A stretch of 46,437 nucleotides of DNA from Candidatus Babelota bacterium (GTDB lineage Bacteria; Babelota; Babeliae; Babelales; Vermiphilaceae): positions 1-46,437 of the forward strand of contig JAJCZC010000002.1 of the NCBI GenBank assembly GCA_029262575.1. The letters run 5' to 3'. A program made the translations under genes and the position numbers. Position 1 is the stretch's first letter, and each line of letters begins with the position of its first letter. A model generated the notes under the pieces. It saw only the letters and a list, made by a program, of their open reading frames with translations, was not told the DNA's origin and ran no database searches. Shown piece by piece: positions 35,701-44,297 of this stretch.

Positions 35701-37051
35701 CAGCTTTACCAATCCAAACATACCGGCCTTTGCAGGCAAAGAGGCGCAACTGAAAGCGGCCCCAGCTATTAATACCAAACAAATATTAAACGCAAACGAA
35801 GCCAAAAGTGTAAAAGAGCTTATTGATGAATTTAAATTAATTGAAGAAAGGGAAGAAGAGGCTCAACAATCTATTCTTCAAAGCCGAATACTACATTCGA
35901 ACGAAATAGATCGGAGAGTAGAAGCCCATAAAAAGGGAATTGCTGATGAAGGCTGGTGCGGGCAAGAATATATGGATAATGGCACCATTCTGCTTTATAC
36001 AATTCATGGCACATGGTCAGAAAATATCGCTTTTGGGGGGGATATATTCTCAATAACAACGTATAACACCTTCAGATTTGCATGCCAATTGGCTCAACAA
36101 GAAAAACTTAGGGTAAAAATTGTATCGGTAACTTGGAGTGGCTCATTATCCCCTGAGCATCGGTTGCTCCAGGCAGAAGCTCTTGCTGAAGAATGCATAC
36201 GAGTCTACAAAAACCAAAACAACAAAATTCGCAAAATATGGATGATCGCTCATAGTCATGGATGCAATGTTGCAGCAATGGCCGCAAATCGCCTTTGGGA
36301 TAATAGTAAAATCTTGCCCGATGTTGGCATCTTCATGTCATCACCAGCCCTTCAAGAACCTCGCCATGAAGGTCTCAACTTTAAAACTGTTTATGCATTC
36401 TATTCACAAGCAGATTTCACGCAAATGGCCGGATCTATAGAAATGGGGCTCACCGGAAGGCCACTTAAGGGATGGACATGGGGAACATTGTGGACTCAAC
36501 TGAAGAAAAAAATTAATACTGAACGAAAAATGCCACTGCCAAAAGTAGCAGACAGAAAAGTATATAATATACGCACCATGCTCAATGGTCTTGATCGAGA
36601 TCACATCAACATTAAATGGGCAGTTATGCCATTTCTTGCTCAAATAATAGATATAATACAACAATATTATCCAGACTATTATGACTTAGAACTCAATGTT
36701 GAAGATACAGTTGATGCGAGCGGGAATCCTCTATATGAGCCAATGATTGCAATTCGCAAGAAAAACGGCAAAGCCGATCCAAAGTACAGAACTCACATCG
36801 ATGCACGTTCAGAAAAAAAAGATCAAGTCGCACGAGAGGCTTTTAACACGATTCACAAGAGCGATATAAGTTCGATGGGACGAGTATACACGCAAGGGCT
36901 CACGTGGTTGTGGAATTTCCTTCGTGAAGTCTCAACACTTGTGACAACTCCAGAGCCAAAAATAAACAAAGACTCTTTAAAAATTGTTGAACGACATGGC
37001 TCAGGACAATCCCCATCACATCAAGGATCATCGTCATCATCAAATAATTAA
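32774..37051 (+). CDS. Exported giant coiled-coil protein B with hydrolase-like C-terminus
   Basis: A 1425-residue protein with RBS GGAG and leader MMKRYWALLMLLIMPYAMQA. Residues 21-78 are the shared module (ITSKQAQEY, VGIYNPLRP, YNQARA, LNKGFR). About 110-810 is a Gln-rich coiled coil. About 830-985 is a beta-rich domain (VSIYLFNNTNKSLSVNV). About 1070-1330 looks like an alpha/beta hydrolase: ILLYTIHGTWSENIAFGG, IVSVTWSGSLSPEH and the elbow WMIAHSHGC with Ser1161. The elbow is A-H-S-H-G, not GxSxG, so activity is open. The tail is Ser-rich. The architecture suggests an enzyme held at the end of a long stalk. Confidence 0.8.
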   Translation: MMKRYWALLMLLIMPYAMQAITSKQAQEYHNEFQRVGIYNPLRPSDYNQARATFILQELNKGFRTRAQQLANAQQESLKQRIPSAAAVQLPTTTHIPRVSTLGQNRLQQLSQTNSQLQSQLQAERERAIKLQQQAQAFNQQNQQLVNKATEQSQFTNQLQQQLGLTQEQNKQLQVQSAQLQLQAQQKEQQLAQQYQAQLQQALNKQNLSLQQESTKQLLKYQQNIEGQYQNKLGQLSKQAQSLQQQLLKQQQAEKQTIQQLKNELAQSQLQSQQIQKVFTNRLTNYQKNKELKHQDQIKLLRQQIDQLQPHLQRAQSLQKELDALKTHQQQAESLTIQQLRGQLDQEKKQYTQAIQKSDLELSSLKQTLEQQQRSKLQLQEQIKELQSQFAEQQKNAQIKHQENLSNIKSSAQQSAQQQIADVKKQFEEQLQSLQQSNQNQALERKQQLKNLLSEGEKNHNQKLLEQKAQHEKQLQNQLEQEQAKLNQQKKEIQALNNATEKLKKDLEARLKIPQEEIKDLTTEILKIKKQLDEKNQSIEQIKKQLDAENESALNKQREEHIKKLNMRNEQLVQKENDNNKLRDELVNKTKELESLKTHQQQAESNAIQELQNQLEQEKITHQKQLALQEKQHNATLKQQQEQNSQATKALQLQLKNELPKTHPKENNAALQLIQDELTKQTLKNERLEKSLNTMNQIIEENKQLKQQIEVLKQQKPLQKTPSTNEDARFIELNKQLEKIERENRKLKSQLQSLQQKYNERDDTRKQQRIVIDNQQIKELKSNATRQTKTSDTAGKQKSTQSSRLQNATTTAVHLMAKQRLTPQRTDTAKTWQDVSIYLFNNTNKSLSVNVPDPKKTEISTQYIIKQEKSITQSQPLKIKAGQIKSQNITFITDKEIPVDKQKIIQAAKKAAGKTNAIVIQINKIAGSLFSSDTYPYEVNVYKPHKSTHAASSTSAQQKTFTIAPNTTFRFGDTSYSFTNPNIPAFAGKEAQLKAAPAINTKQILNANEAKSVKELIDEFKLIEEREEEAQQSILQSRILHSNEIDRRVEAHKKGIADEGWCGQEYMDNGTILLYTIHGTWSENIAFGGDIFSITTYNTFRFACQLAQQEKLRVKIVSVTWSGSLSPEHRLLQAEALAEECIRVYKNQNNKIRKIWMIAHSHGCNVAAMAANRLWDNSKILPDVGIFMSSPALQEPRHEGLNFKTVYAFYSQADFTQMAGSIEMGLTGRPLKGWTWGTLWTQLKKKINTERKMPLPKVADRKVYNIRTMLNGLDRDHINIKWAVMPFLAQIIDIIQQYYPDYYDLELNVEDTVDASGNPLYEPMIAIRKKNGKADPKYRTHIDARSEKKDQVAREAFNTIHKSDISSMGRVYTQGLTWLWNFLREVSTLVTTPEPKINKDSLKIVERHGSGQSPSHQGSSSSSNN

Positions 37052-37071
37052 TCCAAAAATGGAGAAGAAAA

Positions 37072-37734
37072 ATGAAAAAAATAGTTGTATTGTTATTACT
37101 GCTTCCGATCACATTGCAAGCAATTACTTCGCGTCAAGCTCAAGAATATTCGAAAGAGTTTAGGCACGTGGGCATTTATAATCCGGCTACCCCTGACAAT
37201 TATAATGAAGCGCGCGCAAAGCACATCTTGAATGAACTACACAAAGGCTTTCGCGGTGTGGCAAAACGCTTAGAACTTGCTCAAGCTAAATCACTAAAAA
37301 ACCGCAAAGCCGCGCCAACAGGAGATTCTGCATTGCAAAAAGCACTCAATGCATTGCACCAGGAAAACAAAAGATTAAAAGAAGAAAATGATCAATTAAA
37401 GAAAAGAACTCCCGCAAAAACACCGACCGGAGAGCTGCAAAGATTACGCGCCGAAAGCCAACAATACCGAACAGCATATCAAAAGCTGCATAAACAATGC
37501 ACAGATATCGTTAATCGATGTAACAATTTGAGTCAAAGAAATACTGCCATGGCAAATTCTGCTCAAAACTTGCTCACCGCGCACAATAATAATGCTGTAA
37601 GTGTTAACGCTGCTGCGCAAAATCTTATAGACAACAAAATAGACCTAGCACAAAATAATATTAATCAGGCCGTGCAAAATATTGAACAAATGCAAAATCT
37701 TTACAACCAACTTCAAGGATCTTTGGCACCCTAA
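37072..37734 (+). CDS. Exported coiled-coil protein C, shared ITS/IYNP module
   Basis: A 220-residue protein with RBS GGAG and leader MKKIVVLLLLLPITLQA. Residues 18-75 are the shared module, most like that of protein B (ITSRQAQEY, VGIYNP, YNEARA, LHKGFR). A short coiled coil (about 95-140, LKEENDQLKKR) and a helical Asn/Gln-rich tail follow. Twenty bp separate it from protein B, so they are co-transcribed. It could be the short partner that anchors or caps A and B through the module, which is inference. Confidence 0.75.
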   Translation: MKKIVVLLLLLPITLQAITSRQAQEYSKEFRHVGIYNPATPDNYNEARAKHILNELHKGFRGVAKRLELAQAKSLKNRKAAPTGDSALQKALNALHQENKRLKEENDQLKKRTPAKTPTGELQRLRAESQQYRTAYQKLHKQCTDIVNRCNNLSQRNTAMANSAQNLLTAHNNNAVSVNAAAQNLIDNKIDLAQNNINQAVQNIEQMQNLYNQLQGSLAP

Positions 37735-37753
37735 AAGTAACTTTGCTAAACAG

Positions 37754-37794
37754 TCCTTTTGCTGTTATTTTGATACAAAAAACAGCAAAAAGGA
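37754..37794 (+). promoter_or_regulatory. Inverted repeat covering the galE RBS
   Basis: TCCTTTTGCTGTT pairs with AACAGCAAAAAGGA (13 pairs, one bulged A) around a 14-base loop. The 3' arm holds the AAGGA site ten bases before galE. It could hide the RBS or serve as an operon terminator. Confidence 0.4.
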
Positions 37795-37803
37795 TTATAG
37801 TTA

Positions 37804-38811
37804 ATGCAGCAAAAAGCCGTTTTAATCACTGGTGGTGCAGGTTATATAGGTTCACATACAGCATTGTTGATGGCGCAAAAAGGCTATAAGGTGATTATTC
37901 TTGATAATCTTGGCTACCAACAAACATTGCATGCTCCATGGGCAACTTTTATTAATGATGATTTTGCAAACGAAGCAACCTTGAGCCATATCTTTAGAAA
38001 CTATAACATTCAAGCTGTGATGCACTTTGCTGCATTTATCGAAGTGAATGCTTCACTCAAAGATCCTCGCGTTTACTACCAAAACAACGTAACCAAAACA
38101 TGCACATTGCTCCAAAGTATGCTCGAGCATCAAGTTAGGCATTTCATATTTTCTTCAAGTTGCGCACTTTACGGCATTCCTGAATATACGCCCATTGATG
38201 AACAACACCAAAAAAACCCCATCACACCATATGGTGCTAGCAAACATATGGTTGAAACTATTTTGCATGATTTCGCGCGTGCTTATAATTTTGATTTTGT
38301 GAGTTTGCGCTATTTTAACGCAGCGGGCGCACAACCTGAATATAATTTAGGCGAACAACATCAACCGGAAACGCATATTATTCCATTATTATTGCAAGCA
38401 TTGCGCATGCAAAAACCGTTTAAAATTTTTGGCACCAACTATGATACGCCTGATGGCACATGTATTCGTGATTTTTTGCACGTGAAAGATATTGCGTTAG
38501 CACATTATCTCGCGCTTGAACATCTTGAACAAGGCAATCCATCTGATTGCTTTAATCTAGGAACGGGCAAAGGCACTTCAATCAAACAGTTAATCGAAGC
38601 TGCTCAAAAAATATTTGGAGTGAAATTGCATATCGTGCATGATAAAAGACGTGAAGGTGACCCTGCAATATTGGTTGCCAATGCACAAAAGGCAAAGCAA
38701 ATCTTACACTGGCAACCGCATTATTCCGATTTAAAATATATTTTACATTCTGCTCATGAATATACTATCAAACAGCTGATGCACAAGCAGTTTATGCAGA
38801 CTCATGTTTAA
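37804..38811 (+). CDS. galE: UDP-glucose 4-epimerase
   Basis: A 335-residue extended short-chain dehydrogenase that interconverts UDP-glucose and UDP-galactose using bound NAD. It has the nucleotide loop TGGAGYIGSH, the FSSSCALYG strand and catalytic YGASK, then NLGTGKGTS and REGDPAILVANA typical of GalE. Length is as usual for the family. It probably feeds surface polysaccharide synthesis. Its stop codon overlaps the stop of the convergent gene by four bases, so no terminator lies between them. Confidence 0.92.
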   Translation: MQQKAVLITGGAGYIGSHTALLMAQKGYKVIILDNLGYQQTLHAPWATFINDDFANEATLSHIFRNYNIQAVMHFAAFIEVNASLKDPRVYYQNNVTKTCTLLQSMLEHQVRHFIFSSSCALYGIPEYTPIDEQHQKNPITPYGASKHMVETILHDFARAYNFDFVSLRYFNAAGAQPEYNLGEQHQPETHIIPLLLQALRMQKPFKIFGTNYDTPDGTCIRDFLHVKDIALAHYLALEHLEQGNPSDCFNLGTGKGTSIKQLIEAAQKIFGVKLHIVHDKRREGDPAILVANAQKAKQILHWQPHYSDLKYILHSAHEYTIKQLMHKQFMQTHV

Positions 38812-41800
38812 CGCGTAACATGCGGAATGTTTTGCGCAATCATTTTCAAAACAGTTTGACCAATATTTTGCCGACCGGCCAACACATTACTGTTTGCCTG
38901 ATCATGCATATTCTGCACAAGCTTACATTGATTATTATAGGCAGTTAACATACCACCGAAAAACTTTACATGTTGTTCGGCCTGCACAACAATGGTTGGA
39001 TCAATCAATACACGATCTTGAATCGCTTTAATAATGGCTAAACCATATTGTAGCAAGAACAACTGCAGAGGACTCAATGGGTTTGGCACATTATTGTGCG
39101 GACCAGGCGTATATGATGGCCCCGGCGTGTATGTTGGTGGCACTTGTGGCTGCTGTGTGTTATTCGTTGTATTTATTGTTGGGCCACAATCGATTCCAAG
39201 TGCACCAGTCGTTGTTTTTTGTTGAGGCAATTGCACCGTAGTTATTGTAGCTTGCGTTTGCTTAGGCACTGCCTTATTAAGCTTATTGCGCCTCAAAGCG
39301 GCTAAACGTTGTTGAATCGTTTGCTTAACTTGTGTTTGCTGTTTTTTTGCAGAAGTTGTTTTGCTCTTCGCTGACTTTTTATTTGATTTTGCTTGAGGTT
39401 GCGTAGTGCGTTTGTTAGCTGTTTTTTGCTTAGGCGCTTTAGCTGGTTTGGGTTTCAATACATTTTTTGTTTGTTTTTGCTGAGCATTAACCTTAGGCTT
39501 ACGAGCAACTTTACGTGCAAATGATGAACGTACCTGAGTTGGCTTTTGCATTTGCTGCACACGAGACCCTGGTTGCTCTACTTTCGTTTTTTGCTCAACT
39601 TTATTTTGTTCTTTAGGCACTGTTTTCTTAGCCTGTTGTTGAACCGGTTGCTTCACCTGTGTTTGCTGCTTTTTTGCAGGAGTTGTTGTTTTGCTCTGCA
39701 CATTTTTTTTGCTTGATCCTGCTTGAGACTGCGTGCTCTTATTTACTTTTGGCTTAGATACAGCAACTGGTTTAGGTGTCGATATTTTTTTGGTCTGTTT
39801 TTGCTGAACATTAACTTTAGCTTTGCGTGCAAATGATGAACATCCCTGAGTTGGTTGTTGTGTTTGCTGCACACGAGCCCCTGGTTGTTGAGCCTTCTGC
39901 CAAGGCGACCACCATGGTTTTTTTTGCACTGTCTGCTGCTTTATATTTGATGATTGACCGGCTTTATGCATCTGCTGCGGTCGCGCAACTTGTTTGCTCA
40001 CATTATTTGGTCCATACCAAAACTTACGGGCTCTACCCATTGTTCGGGTAGCCCTATCCATTGCTCGAGCTTTGAATGTTTTTGCAGATTGAGCATATCT
40101 TTGCATTGGCGATTCAACTTTCACCCTTTGCTGAACTGCTTTTCTAGCTTCTTTTTGTACCGTTTGTTTTTTAACTTGTACTTGCTGTTTTTTAGCAGCT
40201 TCTTGGCGTAACAACACAGCTTCACGCTCAATAATACGCTTTTGGCGTTCTATTTTTGTTTCAGATCGTATGGCATTGGCCTTTCTTTTTTTGGAGAACT
40301 CTTGTGCTCGCTTTTGCCATTCAGCCCAATTTTTTGCGCGATCTTGTTTTTTTCCCGTTTCATCCTGAGTGTCGCGAAGCGATGTATCGAAGGACTTATG
40401 CTTTAACGCTCTATTTTGCGATGATGGTCCAGCAATGCTCCGCCTGTCCTGAGTATTGCATTCAGCAGAACGCAATGTATCGAAGGATTTAACGTTGACA
40501 TCAGTTATATCAAACTGAATGCCCACGGTATTTTTATCTTTAAATAGTTGAGCTAAATGATTGAATACTGAAGTTGTAATCTCCGGCATCTGTGCATCAT
40601 CAATATCACCATTAAATGATATAAGCTCATTGCCTGTTTGATGGCCAAGCATTGCTACATCTTTTTGTTGATCATTAAACAATGCAGCCTGTGTTGGTTG
40701 CTCAAGATCAATGTTTAAGGCCTGCATTAGTTTTTGAATATTAGCTAAATCTTGTGGACAAAGTTGAGCTAAATCGATGGTTAATGTATCGATGAAACCA
40801 TCTTTATTTTGTGCATGAATAGTGATAATCCCTGCTTGTTTTTCTGATTGCATTGACACTAAAGCATTTTGCTCATCACTTTCGAACTTCAACGCAGATG
40901 GTGCTTGCGATTGCCCTGCTGGCTGATATTCAATAATGATTGTTGGCGCCACATTACCTTTTTTGATCTTTGCTAACAATGCATGATTAACACCAAATAG
41001 ATGCTTAATTTCTGATTGCTGGTTCGCAACTTGTGCTACTTGTGATGTTGATGATTGTGATGCAATAAGCGGCATATATGTTTGCCCTTCTTGCATTAAG
41101 TCAACAACATTATCAGCTTTATATGTTTGTGTGCGCTTTAAAAATGCCTTTAATGCTTCACTCAGTTGTGGTGTTGCATCATAGGTGTTTTCACTTTGTT
41201 TCACTGGAACTAATGCTCGTGATTGTGACGCTTCTTGCAGTTGCGACGCTTGTGGTTGAGCTGTTTGCACCTGTTTCGGTTGCTTTGTTTGCACATACTT
41301 TTGCTTGAATGCATTTAGCACTTCTGGATTAAATTGTGATGCACCCTTAGTGCGAGCATGCTCAATTGCATCTTTATTAATGCTTGAATAACGTTCTTTG
41401 CGTATCGCAGAACGTTGTGCCTTTGGCATATTATATTTGTTTAACTCTTTAAATGTCTGCTGATGAATATGTGTACGACTATCACGGCCAATAAACCGCT
41501 CAAGGCCACCATTTTCAGGTTTTGGCCTCGATTGCGTTATATATGCCGGATGTTGCCACTCTTTTTTTGGCGCAACACCTTGTTGTACAACACCTTGTTG
41601 CGCAACCGGTTTTGATGATTGAGCAATATTCTCATCTTGCGGACCAAACATTATACGACTCACAGTTTGTTGTGCATCAGCAAACTGTTCTTTAGTATCT
41701 GTCCATAACTTTTGCGCTCGCACAACATCTGGATACGACTGCGTATAATCCTTATTCGGATTCCAGACGAGGTCTACATCTTTAATATATGGACGTTCTG

Positions 41801-43049
41801 CACGTGCAATTGCATACATATGATTAGCTTGTTCTGGACCTTGCATATTTTGCCATGTCTCGATGAACGTTTCTTTAGTTATCGGCCAATTCACCTTATA
41901 GTGGTGGAATAGCTCACTAAACTCTTGATCAAATTGTTTTTGCACACGTTGCAATCTACCAAAACGATCATTGTGGCATTCACTCAATTGTTTTGATATG
42001 CGATTAGCATTGCGCATGTTTGTTTTATAATTTTTAAGCAATGCTTCTAGTTCTGATCTCATTTGAACTGAAATATCCTGCAAATCTGCAGCATGATCTT
42101 TTTCAACCATGCGTGATTCAGCTTGCGTTAAATAATCTTCTGGATATAATGTGTCATCTACCCCAAATTCTTGCAAACGGCTATTCGTTCTAGCAAAAGG
42201 ATCTGAACTCAACATATCAACTAAATCGGCAGATGATGATGAAGTGTTTGGCGCCTCTTGGCTATCTTTTTGTTTCAGATTTTGATGAAATTTTCGAAGC
42301 CCAGGCAATACATCTCTAGCCTCTTTTTTAGTTATCTGAGTAAGTTGCTTTGTTAATTGAGTAATTTCGCTATCTAAGCTTTCTACCTCTTTTTGCGCAG
42401 AAGATCTTTGCCAAAACCAGCCATTTTCTGCTGTTTGGCGAGCTTGAGCCAACCGTTCTCTTTTTTGAGCCATTTGCTCGAGTAATTGTTTTTCAGTCGG
42501 TTGTGTGAATATTTGATGCTGTAACACTGGCATATATGAACTAGCCGAAAGCTGAAACTCTTTACTTTGAGTATTCACATCACGCATAAGATCGCCATGA
42601 TCTTTCATGCTTTGCGCATCGGTTTGTGCCCCAAAACGAGCCAATCTTTGCATTAGCGGCATTGCATATACTGATTGTGATGATAAATGACTTTGATCAA
42701 CTTGATGATGTGCATCATCCTGAGATTGCAATTTTGCATCTTTTTTATGACTTTGCGTTATATCGTAATCTTTAAACTCAGCAGCATTTTTTTGGCCTTC
42801 TATCGCTATAATTGCACCATCAAAACCTCTATTGTGCGAGAATATGCTTTGGCCACCAGGCTTAGAAGTAAAGATGTTCAAGCCCGACGAAGAACCATCA
42901 TCAGCCCTATTGACCTGTTTATTAAGCCGATTAAGTCCTCTTAATGTATCGAAAAATTTTTTACTATTTCCTGCTGCTTGAACAAAGCCCACACTTAGAT
43001 TCGCAAGCGCCAAAACGGCTAAAAATAGCTTAAATATTGAATTCTTCAT
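38808..43049 (-). CDS. Exported 1413-residue protein with duplicated Lys/Gln-rich tail
   Basis: I start it at the ATG 43047-43049, giving the leader MKNSIFKLFLAVLALANLSV; a GTG twelve codons earlier is open. Residues 30-500 are mostly helical and charged, about 650-850 mixed alpha/beta. Residues 854-896 hold two palindromic repeats in frame (FDTLRSAECNTQD and FDTSLRDTQD). About 900-1300 is highly basic; two diverged copies of an 85-residue unit (about 1056-1138 and 1159-1248) share RVQQ, SSFARK, QQKQTK and AKKQQTQVKQ and look like histone-H1-type tails. The end is Pro-rich then helical. It may bind polyanions or nucleic acid outside the cell; no family is recognised. Confidence 0.75.
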   Translation of the reverse strand: MKNSIFKLFLAVLALANLSVGFVQAAGNSKKFFDTLRGLNRLNKQVNRADDGSSSGLNIFTSKPGGQSIFSHNRGFDGAIIAIEGQKNAAEFKDYDITQSHKKDAKLQSQDDAHHQVDQSHLSSQSVYAMPLMQRLARFGAQTDAQSMKDHGDLMRDVNTQSKEFQLSASSYMPVLQHQIFTQPTEKQLLEQMAQKRERLAQARQTAENGWFWQRSSAQKEVESLDSEITQLTKQLTQITKKEARDVLPGLRKFHQNLKQKDSQEAPNTSSSSADLVDMLSSDPFARTNSRLQEFGVDDTLYPEDYLTQAESRMVEKDHAADLQDISVQMRSELEALLKNYKTNMRNANRISKQLSECHNDRFGRLQRVQKQFDQEFSELFHHYKVNWPITKETFIETWQNMQGPEQANHMYAIARAERPYIKDVDLVWNPNKDYTQSYPDVVRAQKLWTDTKEQFADAQQTVSRIMFGPQDENIAQSSKPVAQQGVVQQGVAPKKEWQHPAYITQSRPKPENGGLERFIGRDSRTHIHQQTFKELNKYNMPKAQRSAIRKERYSSINKDAIEHARTKGASQFNPEVLNAFKQKYVQTKQPKQVQTAQPQASQLQEASQSRALVPVKQSENTYDATPQLSEALKAFLKRTQTYKADNVVDLMQEGQTYMPLIASQSSTSQVAQVANQQSEIKHLFGVNHALLAKIKKGNVAPTIIIEYQPAGQSQAPSALKFESDEQNALVSMQSEKQAGIITIHAQNKDGFIDTLTIDLAQLCPQDLANIQKLMQALNIDLEQPTQAALFNDQQKDVAMLGHQTGNELISFNGDIDDAQMPEITTSVFNHLAQLFKDKNTVGIQFDITDVNVKSFDTLRSAECNTQDRRSIAGPSSQNRALKHKSFDTSLRDTQDETGKKQDRAKNWAEWQKRAQEFSKKRKANAIRSETKIERQKRIIEREAVLLRQEAAKKQQVQVKKQTVQKEARKAVQQRVKVESPMQRYAQSAKTFKARAMDRATRTMGRARKFWYGPNNVSKQVARPQQMHKAGQSSNIKQQTVQKKPWWSPWQKAQQPGARVQQTQQPTQGCSSFARKAKVNVQQKQTKKISTPKPVAVSKPKVNKSTQSQAGSSKKNVQSKTTTPAKKQQTQVKQPVQQQAKKTVPKEQNKVEQKTKVEQPGSRVQQMQKPTQVRSSFARKVARKPKVNAQQKQTKNVLKPKPAKAPKQKTANKRTTQPQAKSNKKSAKSKTTSAKKQQTQVKQTIQQRLAALRRNKLNKAVPKQTQATITTVQLPQQKTTTGALGIDCGPTINTTNNTQQPQVPPTYTPGPSYTPGPHNNVPNPLSPLQLFLLQYGLAIIKAIQDRVLIDPTIVVQAEQHVKFFGGMLTAYNNQCKLVQNMHDQANSNVLAGRQNIGQTVLKMIAQNIPHVTR
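39306..39885 (-). repeat. Tandem duplication coding the basic tail
   Basis: Two imperfect copies (about 39636-39885 and 39306-39572) of a 250-260 bp unit, each coding PG-R-VQQ, SSFARK, a KPKVN block and KKQQTQVKQ. Confidence 0.6.
40361..40394. repeat. In-frame palindromic repeat, copy A
   Basis: TCCTTCGATACATCGCTTCG then CGACACTCAGGATG on the minus strand, read as FDTSLRDTQD. It shares ends (TCCTTCGATACA and ACTCAGGA) with copy B 50 bp away. Confidence 0.6.
40445..40488. repeat. In-frame palindromic repeat, copy B
   Basis: TCCTTCGATACATTGCGTTC then TGCTGAATGCAATACTCAGGACA on the minus strand, an imperfect palindrome read as FDTLRSAECNTQD, in the same frame as copy A. Confidence 0.6.
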
Positions 43050-43396
43050 ATAAATTGCGTCCCTATTTTTTGATATAACATCCACTTATTTCCAAACATA
43101 TACAATTTATTACAAAACGTCAAATATTTTCAACCTCTTTCTTATATCCTTATCAAGGTAAATCGGCCGCACTCAATCATTAGAAAACACCTGAAAACAC
43201 CTTTCACGATTGCTTTATAAGTACAAACAATCTATTTTCATGAAATCCTTGACGTCCAAATAACCTTAATAAATTGGGCACTATAATGCGATAGGGTAGC
43301 AGATTTTTTTAAAAAAATGTTGCAATATGCATTTTAAATACTTTAAGCTGTTTATGTAAAGATAGTTCACCCAAAACCAAAAAGAAGGAGATCCGT
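43050..43396. other. Divergent intergenic region, no gene seen
   Basis: About 350 bases between divergent start codons, so promoters of both genes must lie here. A TATAAT at about 43282 lacks a good -35 box. No repeat or ORF supported. Confidence 0.4.
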
Positions 43397-43804
43397 ATGA
43401 AATATCTTAACAAACTAGCTCTTTTGAGCTTTGTAGCTGTTTATGGTGCTCAGGCATGCTTTGTGACTGTGTTAAATGACACTGATAAGGCTTATACACT
43501 ACACAAAACAGGGGATAATTCTGAGGCCATTGTGCTTGAGCCTGGCCAAGAGACCGTTTTTGGCAACAAATCAAATAAAGCCAATTTCGTCGTTGTGGAG
43601 GCACAAAAGCGCGTGCATCAAGAAAAATGCGGCATGACAGATGCCGAAGAAGCACAAAAGAAGGATAAAACTCTTCATATTTCATGCATTTTAGCTGATA
43701 ACTTATGCGATGATCTTAATGATCTATTTGTTATCGAAGCTAATAATGATCAAAATCAAGAAATTGCCCAACCTAAAAAATCATCTTGCGGATGCAAGGG
43801 ATAA
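43397..43804 (+). CDS. Small exported Cys protein, NDT-motif family
   Basis: A 135-residue protein with RBS AAGGAG and leader MKYLNKLALLSFVAVYGAQA. The mature part starts CFVTVLNDTDKAYTL, then IVLEPGQETVF, and ends with a CGCKG motif. The same N-D/N-T-x-K and LxPG pattern is in the gene at 44380 (CLNTIYNNTNNTYKF, SLTPGEVVAF), so these are likely diverged paralogues with a beta fold and disulfides. Function unknown. Confidence 0.7.
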   Translation: MKYLNKLALLSFVAVYGAQACFVTVLNDTDKAYTLHKTGDNSEAIVLEPGQETVFGNKSNKANFVVVEAQKRVHQEKCGMTDAEEAQKKDKTLHISCILADNLCDDLNDLFVIEANNDQNQEIAQPKKSSCGCKG

Positions 43805-43805
43805 T

Positions 43806-44237
43806 TATGCACCTGAAAAAGGAAAATATCTCCTATTTTTAGGATGGGTGCTATTGCTGCTGCCTCAAATACTTGGGGCAGCAGCAAACCAAGGCCCAAC
43901 ACAAAATCAACCTCCAAACAATAACCAGCCCATAAAAATTGCTGGGCCTACGCAAATAAACCCAACAAATCCTACTGCTCGACGTCAGCTTATGTTGCAG
44001 CTGCTCACACGCATTATCCTGCATCGAACAAACGATACAACTCAATTGTTCGATATCATTACACAGCATGGCCCTGGACCAGATAACTACAACTTCAACC
44101 ATTTATATAGCGAGATTTACCGGATCGGCCTTTTGAGAAGGCAACTTCAAACATTGCGCGATCACGCACAACTCACTCCAAACGAGATTGAAGAATTTAT
44201 TACTCGTTACCGTGATGCGTTGCAACAATATGAATAA
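43806..44237 (+). CDS. Exported hypothetical protein, start uncertain
   Basis: The frame encodes YLLFLGWVLLLLPQILGAAA, an evident leader core, then a Pro/Asn/Gln linker and a helical domain (RRQLMLQLLTRIILH, LTPNEIEEFITRYRDAL). No ATG with an RBS fits this frame. The ATG at 43807 gives MHLKK, ideal before the leader core, but is out of frame by one base. So either a small indel lies in the GAAAAAGGAAAA stretch, or the GTG at 43848 (AGGA just upstream) or an ATG inside the previous gene is used. Two bp after the stop of 43397, so probably co-transcribed. Confidence 0.55.
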   Translation, partial: YAPEKGKYLLFLGWVLLLLPQILGAAANQGPTQNQPPNNNQPIKIAGPTQINPTNPTARRQLMLQLLTRIILHRTNDTTQLFDIITQHGPGPDNYNFNHLYSEIYRIGLLRRQLQTLRDHAQLTPNEIEEFITRYRDALQQYE

Positions 44238-44297
44238 AACAAAACCTTATTAAATACGGGCTTTACGGACTAATAAAACCCAACACCCCCAAGCTTA

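Noticed and set aside
43807-43830. Programmed -1 frameshift site
   Set aside because: The stretch has only five A in a row and no true X XXY YYZ heptamer or clear downstream structure.
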